In this document: in pieces, positions 6,598 through 12,396 of the stretch
Position numbering within the stretch: the first letter of the stretch is position 1
Layout: the number at the start of each line of letters is the position of its first letter
From: Saprospirales bacterium
GTDB lineage: Bacteria > Bacteroidota > Bacteroidia > Chitinophagales > Saprospiraceae
Reading direction: 5' to 3'
Assembly: GCA_003448025.1 (NCBI GenBank)
Contig: DLXL01000525.1
Location: 4,405 to 16,800, forward strand
Length of the DNA stretch: 12,396 nt
Made by a program: the position numbers and the translations under genes
The notes under the pieces: generated by a model
The model's database searches: none
Told to the model about the DNA's origin: nothing
The model's input: the letters and a program-made list of their open reading frames with translations, nothing else

Positions 6598-8604
6598 TTA
6601 TTCCAGAATTAACTCGAACTCCACCCTGCGGTTCAGCTCCCTGCCTTCAGCTGTATTATTGCTGGCAATAGGACGGGCTTCGCCAAATCCGGCATAACGA
6701 ATTCTATCTGATTTGATGCCCCTGAAAATAAGGTAATCATAACAGGCTTTTGATCTGTCCTGCGATAATTTGAGGTTAGTCTCATCATCGCCTACATCAT
6801 CGGTATAGCCGCTGATGGACAAGGAGTAACTAGGATTCTTACGCATCAATGCAACCACCTCGTCCAGAACATCATAGGAAGCATCCTTAAGAATAGCCTT
6901 TGCACTTTCAAATTGAACGGCTCGTGCAGCTGAAGCCAGCTTTTCTCTGGCTTCGGTAACTTCAGGCTTCTCGTCGCGTACTACTTTTTTCTCTACAACG
7001 GGCTTTACCTCTTCCGGACAACCTTTTTTAGCGGCAACACCGGCTTGATCAGGACATTTATCGTCTTTATCAGCAATGCCATCGCCATCCTTATCCGGGC
7101 AACCATTCACATTGCCTGCCTGTTTAGGGCATGGATCGTCTTTATCCGCAATACCATCACCATCCGTGTCCGGACAACCGTTCACATTGCCTGCTTGCTT
7201 TGGACACGGATCATCTTTATCCGCAATGCCATCACCATCCGTATCCGGGCATCCGTTCGCTGTTCCCGTTTTATTCGGGCACATATCATCTTTATCCGCA
7301 ATGCCGTCCCCATCCGTATCCGGACAGCCATTCAACTTTCCAGCGGTATCAGGACACAAGTCATCTTTGTCGGCAAATCCATCGTTATCAGAATCCGGGC
7401 AACCTTTAAGTTTACCGGCTTGTTTCGGACAGGGGTCAGAAGTATCCGGAACACCGTCATTATCAGCATCCGGGGCTTTTGTTGGAGGGCATCCATTTTC
7501 TGAACCAGCCACCATTGGACATGGATCCTGATCATCCACAACTCCATCGCCATCCGAATCTTTTGGCTCCGGGCATCCCATGCGGGTTGCAGCCCCTGCC
7601 TCATACGGACACTTATCCTCATTATCGGCAATGCCATCACCATCAGTGTCCGGACAGCCTTTGTTTACTCCGGGAGAATCAGGGCAAAGATCCTCTGCAT
7701 CCGGCACCCCGTCGCCATCTGCATCTGGCGCATCCGGACAGCCTTTATTGCCGGGGTTACCTTTCTCATTCGGACATTTATCATCCTTATCTGCAATACC
7801 ATCCTCATCCGTGTCCGGACATCCGTTCAGAGCTCCTGATTCAGTAGGGCATTCATCATTCCGGTCAGCTATACCATCTCCGTCATAATCCGGACATCCA
7901 TTGGTTTGGGCTGTACCTGCATCTTCCGGACATTCGTCTTTTTCGTCACCAACTCCATCATTATCAGCATCCGGGCAACCCATCGCTGAGGGTGGTCCTG
8001 GTAATGCAGGACAAAGGTCCAATGAATCCTGAATGCCGTCTTTATCAAGATCCTGAATACTCAGGGATTGCGGCACCTGGCGATTTTCTGATTTATGTAA
8101 TAAATATACGTATCCAACACCTAATTGCAGATTATCCCGCTCCTCTACCAGCGCTTTGCGGTATTCAGCCTGGAGATTTAAAAAAGCATAGGTGCCAAGG
8201 CGAAAATGAACCCCGGCTCCAAATGGGAATTGGACATGACTATTATCTTTCTCATACACATAGCCTGCACCTGCAAAGGCAAATGGAACAAGTTTTGCTT
8301 CTGGCTTCATATTTTCCAAGCGGACTTGAAAATCAGCGCCCGCTGTGATGCTGTTATCGCTGGCATCCGGGAGTTTTATAGATCCAAATCGAACCGGGAT
8401 TCCAATATTTAAGGCCTGAGCCAAATTTCGGGCATAGGCAAATTCAAAACCCTGCCCAAGTTTTAAATCGTTATCCGCGAGGATTCCGTAGTCTATAAAA
8501 TTTAGTTTTGCATGGATGGCATCTTTAAATGCCTGGTTTTGGGCTGTGATCTTCCATCCTGAAAGGAGGATAATCAGTAAAGGGAGTAAAGGAAGTTTTC
8601 TCAT
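6598..8604 (-). CDS. OmpA family outer-membrane protein with 13 thrombospondin type 3 repeats
   Basis: This is a 668-residue envelope protein. A Sec signal peptide (MRKLPLLPLLIILLSG, cleavage near ITA/Q) begins at ATG 8604; the frame extends to 8649 but the signal peptide fixes the start. Residues about 25-170 look like an OmpA-type beta-barrel (alternating strands, GAGYVYEK, LQLGVGYVYLL). Residues 185-529 hold 13 calcium-binding type 3 repeats of the form DxDxDGxxDxxDxCP. Residues about 548-668 are the OmpA C-terminal domain, with GYTDD, NLKLSQDRSKACYDYL and TAEGRELNRRVEF; the aspartate after GYT and the arginine of QDRS correspond to the peptidoglycan-binding pair. It should tie the outer membrane to peptidoglycan across a long calcium-stiffened linker. 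It diverges from an esterase gene; a one-mismatch -7-like box (TTCTTTTG, 8642-8635 minus) lies upstream. Confidence 0.95.
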   Translation of the reverse strand: MRKLPLLPLLIILLSGWKITAQNQAFKDAIHAKLNFIDYGILADNDLKLGQGFEFAYARNLAQALNIGIPVRFGSIKLPDASDNSITAGADFQVRLENMKPEAKLVPFAFAGAGYVYEKDNSHVQFPFGAGVHFRLGTYAFLNLQAEYRKALVEERDNLQLGVGYVYLLHKSENRQVPQSLSIQDLDKDGIQDSLDLCPALPGPPSAMGCPDADNDGVGDEKDECPEDAGTAQTNGCPDYDGDGIADRNDECPTESGALNGCPDTDEDGIADKDDKCPNEKGNPGNKGCPDAPDADGDGVPDAEDLCPDSPGVNKGCPDTDGDGIADNEDKCPYEAGAATRMGCPEPKDSDGDGVVDDQDPCPMVAGSENGCPPTKAPDADNDGVPDTSDPCPKQAGKLKGCPDSDNDGFADKDDLCPDTAGKLNGCPDTDGDGIADKDDMCPNKTGTANGCPDTDGDGIADKDDPCPKQAGNVNGCPDTDGDGIADKDDPCPKQAGNVNGCPDKDGDGIADKDDKCPDQAGVAAKKGCPEEVKPVVEKKVVRDEKPEVTEAREKLASAARAVQFESAKAILKDASYDVLDEVVALMRKNPSYSLSISGYTDDVGDDETNLKLSQDRSKACYDYLIFRGIKSDRIRYAGFGEARPIASNNTAEGRELNRRVEFELILE
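7018..8052 (-). repeat. Coding tandem repeat: 13 TSP3 units, about 75 bp each
   Basis: Thirteen units encode a D-rich loop, DxCP, a short spacer and GC. The basic unit is 25 codons (75 bp), with longer spacers in several of the N-terminal and central units. The most alike units are at the C-terminal side (about 7040-7350). Two neighbouring units there are identical in protein (spacer KQAGNVNGC) but differ at several silent positions, so their duplication is not recent. Confidence 0.9.
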
Positions 8605-8687
8605 TGCTATCAAAAAATGTTTAAGGTGTCTAAACAAAAGAAGTGCCAATAACTAATTTAGGGTAATTCCTTTCGCTTCAACTCCCT

Positions 8688-8695
8688 TACTTTAG
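8688..8695 (+). promoter_or_regulatory. Likely -7 box of the esterase gene
   Basis: TACTTTAG differs from the Bacteroidota -7 consensus TAnnTTTG at one position and lies 17 bases before the TTG start at 8713. No clear -33 box is seen at the usual distance. The gap of 108 bases between the divergent OmpA and esterase genes must hold both promoters. Confidence 0.35.
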
Positions 8696-8712
8696 CCGAA
8701 AAATTTCACAAA

Positions 8713-9555
8713 TTGAGAAACTTTTTTTTCACTAAAACGCTCATTATCAGCTGTTTAATGACGTCTCAAACAACTTTTGCCGCACGTGTGGATACACTGC
8801 AAATCTTCAGTGCATCCATGCAAAAAACCAGTCAATGCCTGGTCATTTCACCCGACAAATACCGTATCACAGATAAGCCCTATCCGGTTCTTTACCTGCT
8901 TCATGGCTGGAGTGGAAACTTTGCCGGATGGCTCTCTGAAGCTCCACAACTTCAGGAGCAGGCTGATCGTTATCGTATGATCATTGTTTGCCCTGATGGC
9001 GGATATGACAGCTGGTATTTAGATAGTCCGGTTGACTCAACTGTGCGCTATGACACGTATATCTCCAAAGAAGTGGTTTCATACATCGATTATTACTACC
9101 ATACCATCAAGTCGCCTGCTGGCAGGGCTATCGCCGGGTTGAGTATGGGTGGGCATGGTGCCATTACGCTGGCAATCAAACACATGGATATTTTTGGCGC
9201 CGCCGGAAGCATGGCTGGAGGATTAGACCTCCGCCCCTGGGTAAAGAATGAATGGGATCTGAAAGGTGTGCTGGGCAGCCCTTCCGACTTTTGGACAAAC
9301 TGGGAAAATGCCTCTGCTGTAGTCCTGGCCCGGCAGCTGGAAAAGAAAAAACTGCCGTTAATCATTGATTGTGGCCTGGATGATTTTTTTCTGGAGACAA
9401 ATCGCGAAATGCATCGGGTATTGTTGGAAATGGACTATCCCCACGAATACACAGAACGCCCGGGAGAACATAACAGTGAATACTGGGGGAATGCTGTGGA
9501 TTTTCAGGTTTTATTCTTCCATAAATTTTTTGAGGAGGCTGGTGAAAAGCCTTAA
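8713..9555 (+). CDS. Secreted alpha/beta-hydrolase esterase (PF00756, esterase D-like)
   Basis: This 280-residue protein belongs to the putative esterase family of the alpha/beta-hydrolase fold, which includes S-formylglutathione hydrolases, mycolyltransferases and feruloyl/acetyl esterases. The core reads PVLYLLHGWSGN, then the nucleophile elbow GLSMGG with S144, the likely acid D223 in CGLDDFF, and H253 in GEHNSEYW. The start is taken as the TTG at 8713. It gives a proper signal peptide (FFFTKTLIISCLMTSQTTFA, cleavage before ARVD), no in-frame ATG lies between it and an upstream stop at 8659, and the next ATG (residue 16) would cut the signal in half. The protein is therefore likely periplasmic or exported. 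The substrate is unknown. It diverges from the OmpA gene and converges on the UbiA-type gene 51 bases away. Confidence 0.88.
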   Translation: MRNFFFTKTLIISCLMTSQTTFAARVDTLQIFSASMQKTSQCLVISPDKYRITDKPYPVLYLLHGWSGNFAGWLSEAPQLQEQADRYRMIIVCPDGGYDSWYLDSPVDSTVRYDTYISKEVVSYIDYYYHTIKSPAGRAIAGLSMGGHGAITLAIKHMDIFGAAGSMAGGLDLRPWVKNEWDLKGVLGSPSDFWTNWENASAVVLARQLEKKKLPLIIDCGLDDFFLETNREMHRVLLEMDYPHEYTERPGEHNSEYWGNAVDFQVLFFHKFFEEAGEKP

Positions 9556-9606
9556 CCTTCAAATTGCCTGCTCCAAAAGGATTCACCTGTACTGGATGCA
9601 TACCAG

Positions 9607-10512
9607 CTAGAGGCTGGACACTCCCATCTGCATCAGCCATTTTTTCCCGTACAGCAACCAGACAAAAGAGCCGATCCAGGCTAACAATATAACCTGCAAA
9701 AAGACATCGCGCAGCAGTGCGCGTGTTGGAGATTCCGTTTTGCCAAATACCATTGTGAGTTGCAAATACCGCAATACACCGGCAAACACAAAAAAGGAAG
9801 TATAGTAGATACGATCTGAGCCAATTCTTTGGGTTACTTCCGGTGAAAAACAGTACATCAGATAGGCAACAAGGGCTACTGTAGAGCAGACCACCATGCT
9901 CATGTCCAGGAATGGCAGATTATACCCTTCCAGGGATTTTCGAAAATTATTTTCTCCCATGGCAACAACGTACTCTCCTCTGCGCTTGGCAAGACCCAGA
10001 ATTAACGCTAAAACAAACGTAAGTACCATCAACCAATGGGATACAGCTACGCCCGTTACGGCTCCTCCTGCCAAAACCCTCAGCAAAAACCCCAATCCAA
10101 TTAATGAAACATCAATGATGGCCAAATGCTTTAGCGAAAACGAATAAGCAACATTGACCAGAAAATATAACACACTAAAAACAAGCATTTCAGGCCTAAA
10201 AAACAATGGCAGTAAAAAGCTAAACAGCAACAGAATGCCCAAAATAACACCTGCTTCCCACCTTTGAATGGCCCCGCTGGCTATTGGCCTTTTGCATTTA
10301 TCCGGATGATTACGATCTTGAACGGCATCCACCATATCATTCAATACATAAACAGCGGATGCCATCAGGCAAAATGCCGTAAAACCTAGCAATGCGTTGA
10401 ACATTACATCCGGCTCCGATAGTCGGGCTGCAAAAAAGGCTGGTAAAAAAATAAACAGGTTTTTTACCCAATGCTCCGGCCTGACTAATTGAATAACATC
10501 CCGAACGTTCAT
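9607..10512 (-). CDS. UbiA family prenyltransferase, decaprenyl-phosphate phosphoribosyltransferase-like
   Basis: This 301-residue integral membrane protein has about eight or nine hydrophobic segments. The first aspartate-rich motif is NDMVDAVQDRNHPDKCKRPIA (N58, D59, D62, D66), and the second region reads YSFSLKHLAIIDV (Y123, K128, D134) followed by LGFLLRVLAGG. The HPxKxxRPIASG and LKxxxxxDV forms resemble mycobacterial decaprenyl-phosphoryl-5-phosphoribose synthase more than quinone or haem UbiA enzymes. The likely reaction joins a phosphoribosyl group from PRPP to a polyprenyl phosphate, the first step towards polyprenyl-phosphate pentose donors. No DprE1/DprE2 partner is visible here. 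The ATG at 10512 is used rather than an in-frame TTG at 10521, leaving 10 bases after the purN stop, so the two are surely cotranscribed. Confidence 0.85.
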   Translation of the reverse strand: MNVRDVIQLVRPEHWVKNLFIFLPAFFAARLSEPDVMFNALLGFTAFCLMASAVYVLNDMVDAVQDRNHPDKCKRPIASGAIQRWEAGVILGILLLFSFLLPLFFRPEMLVFSVLYFLVNVAYSFSLKHLAIIDVSLIGLGFLLRVLAGGAVTGVAVSHWLMVLTFVLALILGLAKRRGEYVVAMGENNFRKSLEGYNLPFLDMSMVVCSTVALVAYLMYCFSPEVTQRIGSDRIYYTSFFVFAGVLRYLQLTMVFGKTESPTRALLRDVFLQVILLAWIGSFVWLLYGKKWLMQMGVSSL

Positions 10513-10522
10513 AGTAGTCAAT

Positions 10523-11107
10523 CTATTGGTGCATTCCTTTGCGGATTTCTTGTTCTATGATCCTTGGATAATGAGTATGTTCCAGTTCAAGCACTTTGCG
10601 CGCAATATCATCTGCAGTATCTTCCGGGTTGATTGTGCAACGAGCCTGAAACAGGATATTTCCTTCGTCGTAATGCTCATTCACCCAATGGATGGTTGGG
10701 CCTGATTCTGTTTCTCCGGCGGCCTTTACAGCTTCATGTACATGGTGGCCATACATTCCTTTCCCACCATATTTCGGCAGTAAGGCCGGATGAATGTTGA
10801 GTATTTTTCCAGAAAAAGCTTTCACCAAATACGCCGGGACTAACCACAAAAAGCCGGCTAAAACAATAAATTCAATTTCCCGCTCCTCCAATTCTGTCAA
10901 AAATTTATTGGTCTGGTAGAAATCCTGCCGCTCAATCAATAGGGTTGGAACATGATACTCATTGGCAATCTTCAGTACTCCTGCATCTTTTTTATTGGAA
11001 ACCACCAGCGCAACCTCCGCAATATCTGAATTCCGGAAATGCTCCATGATCTTTCGGGCATTACTTCCTCCTCCGGAGGCCAAAATTGCGATCCTGGTCT
11101 TTTTCAT
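10523..11107 (-). CDS. purN: Phosphoribosylglycinamide formyltransferase
   Basis: This 194-residue cytosolic enzyme transfers a formyl group from 10-formyltetrahydrofolate to GAR, the third step of purine synthesis. The N-terminal nucleotide-fold loop is AILASGGGSN (residues 7-16). The catalytic triad is visible: N104 and H106 in LNIHPALLP, and D147 in NEHYDEGNI, equivalent to N106, H108 and D144 of the E. coli enzyme. KYGGKGMYGHHVHEAV and SGPTIHWV are also typical. The ATG at 11107 fits family length better than an in-frame GTG at 11116. It lies 18 bases after the symporter stop and 10 before the UbiA-type gene, in an operon that otherwise has no purine gene visible. Confidence 0.95.
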   Translation of the reverse strand: MKKTRIAILASGGGSNARKIMEHFRNSDIAEVALVVSNKKDAGVLKIANEYHVPTLLIERQDFYQTNKFLTELEEREIEFIVLAGFLWLVPAYLVKAFSGKILNIHPALLPKYGGKGMYGHHVHEAVKAAGETESGPTIHWVNEHYDEGNILFQARCTINPEDTADDIARKVLELEHTHYPRIIEQEIRKGMHQ

Positions 11108-11125
11108 ATCCGTCACATTACACTG

Positions 11126-12396
11126 TTAAAGATTGGCAGCTGCTTCGTCATCAAATTCGCCCTCCCACCGGGCTACCACGGCAGAGGCCAGACAGTTACC
11201 AACCAGATTGATACAGGTGCGACCCATATCCATCAAGGCATCCACCCCTAAGATAATGGCAATAGGCCATTCTGGAATACCAAATTGGAGAACGGTTGCA
11301 GTTAAGATAACCAAAGATGCCCTGGGAACTGCCGCAACTCCTTTGGACGTGAGCAGTAATGTGGCCATTAGAATCAGTTGTTTATCCCAGGTAAATTGTT
11401 CTGTAAGTCCGGCAGCCTGGATACAAAACATAGATGCCAGCGATAAATACAAGGTTGATCCGTCCAGATTAAAACTGTATCCGGTGGGCAATACAAACGA
11501 AACGATTTTTCTGGGAACGCCAAATTTCTCCATGGCTGTCATTGCCTGAGGCAATGCAGCCTCCGAACTGGCTGTAGCAAATGCCAGCGATGCCGGCTCA
11601 TAAACAGCCTTCAGGAATTTCTTTACGGGAATACGGAAGAAGAACAAAACCGGGATGAATACCACCACAATAAACACAAACAAGGCCAAATACAAAGTGC
11701 CCAGTAGTTTAGCCAGGTTCACCATTACCCCCAATCCTTTATCACCAATGGTGGATGCCAACGCTCCACCAACGGCAAATGGCGCAAAATACATGATCAG
11801 TCCTACAAACTTGAACATCACCTCGGAAAGTGATTCGCACCAATGAATCATCGTTTTACGATGATGCTCGTTCACCTGACGCAATCCAAGTGCAAACAAC
11901 AGACTGAAGATCACAATTTGCAACACGGCGCCTTCATATATCATTTTTGCCGCATTTTCCGGGAATGTATGCAGCACTGTGTACTTCCAATCCAGCTTGA
12001 AATCCGGCGGCTTAACAGTCATAACCTTTTCTCCATACATCAATTGCATCTCATTTTTTTTGGGATCAAGCTTTGCCTGCAGGTCCGTAGCAGAAACAAT
12101 TGGTTTTTCTCCGGTATCGTTGCGTTGGATGCCTGCACCTGCCTGTGTCAGATGTATAGCCAACAGACCAATAACCAGTGCGATAGAAGTGGCCAATAAA
12201 AAATAGGTAAATGCCTTAATAGCAATCCTTCCCATCTGTTTGCCGCTGCTCTGGCCGGCAATACCGATAACCAGGGTAGAAAACAATAATGGTCCAACCA
12301 CCGTTTTGATCAATTTGATGAAAATAGTGCTTAAAACATCAAAATCTTTAGCGGCTTTCCCCACCTCCACTCCTACCTCAACGCCTACCAACATGC
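11126..12396 (-). CDS. Dicarboxylate/amino acid:cation symporter (DctA/GltP family), 5' end beyond the window
   Basis: The window holds about 423 codons of this inner-membrane secondary transporter. The frame is open through the right edge, and about 30-50 residues, including most of the first membrane helix, should lie outside; the ATG at 12394 is internal. Visible family landmarks are FDVLSTIFIKLIKTVVGPLLFSTLVIGIA (in part), the HP1 serine motif ATASSEAALPQAM, PTGYSFNLDGSTLYLSLA in transmembrane helix 7, and DMGRTCINLVGN in helix 8. The last carries the D, R, T and N that bind the substrate carboxylates in GltPh (D394, R397, T398, N401). PTGYSFNLDG is the DctA form whereas DMGRT is the GltP/GltT form, so C4-dicarboxylates or acidic amino acids are both possible. 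A polar insert (about 12010-12130, GEKPIV to VKPPDF) lies in an external loop. Confidence 0.92.
   Translation of the reverse strand, partial: MLVGVEVGVEVGKAAKDFDVLSTIFIKLIKTVVGPLLFSTLVIGIAGQSSGKQMGRIAIKAFTYFLLATSIALVIGLLAIHLTQAGAGIQRNDTGEKPIVSATDLQAKLDPKKNEMQLMYGEKVMTVKPPDFKLDWKYTVLHTFPENAAKMIYEGAVLQIVIFSLLFALGLRQVNEHHRKTMIHWCESLSEVMFKFVGLIMYFAPFAVGGALASTIGDKGLGVMVNLAKLLGTLYLALFVFIVVVFIPVLFFFRIPVKKFLKAVYEPASLAFATASSEAALPQAMTAMEKFGVPRKIVSFVLPTGYSFNLDGSTLYLSLASMFCIQAAGLTEQFTWDKQLILMATLLLTSKGVAAVPRASLVILTATVLQFGIPEWPIAIILGVDALMDMGRTCINLVGNCLASAVVARWEGEFDDEAAANL

Noticed and set aside
7045..7888. Several repeated plus-strand open frames opposite the OmpA gene
   Set aside because: They mirror the TSP3 repeats in other frames; long open stretches on the opposite strand are expected from the repeated codon pattern.
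7018..8052. Regularly spaced repeats that could suggest a CRISPR array
   Set aside because: The units are 75 bp or more, contiguous and in frame, and encode calcium-binding repeats; there are no short identical repeats with unique spacers.
9603..9617. CCAGC/GCTGG mini-hairpin between the convergent esterase and UbiA-type genes
   Set aside because: The stem is only 5 bp, overlaps the UbiA-type stop codon and has no T-run on either side, so I do not call it a terminator.

Overview
The window looks like a chromosomal segment of a Bacteroidota bacterium, possibly of the Saprospiria or Chitinophagia. The signs are a DUF5690 protein, a long OmpA protein with thrombospondin type 3 repeats, a BrxA/BrxB bacilliredoxin, a YncE/alkaline phosphatase fusion, almost no Shine-Dalgarno sequences, and upstream boxes close to the Bacteroidota -7 consensus TAnnTTTG. 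I see no insertion sequence, phage gene, CRISPR array, tRNA or rRNA. Ten genes are real; two of them run off the window, one at each end.

Left block (1-4088): a DUF5690 membrane protein reads leftward off the edge. Diverging from it are a GNAT acetyltransferase, a phosphonatase-like HAD hydrolase (PhnX-like, with the cap lysine kept) and, 3 bases later, a secreted beta-propeller/phosphoesterase fusion. The acetyltransferase gene and the HAD gene are each preceded by the same 14-bp motif, an 11-bp-spaced TTAA direct repeat and a TTTGC box at identical spacing. I read this block as a candidate organophosphonate or organophosphate acquisition locus under one regulator. It is the most interesting part of the window.

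Middle block (4088-8604): a 21-bp hairpin that starts at the stop codon and a bidirectional terminator close the left operon. They face a leftward series: the OmpA/TSP3 outer-membrane protein, a GT39/ArnT-like membrane glycosyltransferase, then a bacilliredoxin with its own promoter. Between the OmpA gene and the glycosyltransferase lies a 128-bp inverted repeat. Five of its six arm mismatches become G:U pairs in the OmpA-sense transcript.

Right block (8713-12396): a secreted PF00756-type esterase diverges from the OmpA gene and converges on a compact leftward operon. In transcription order this holds a DctA/GltP-type symporter (5' end outside the window), purN and a UbiA-family prenyltransferase resembling decaprenyl-phosphate phosphoribosyltransferase. 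The last two are separated from their upstream neighbours by only 10-18 bases.
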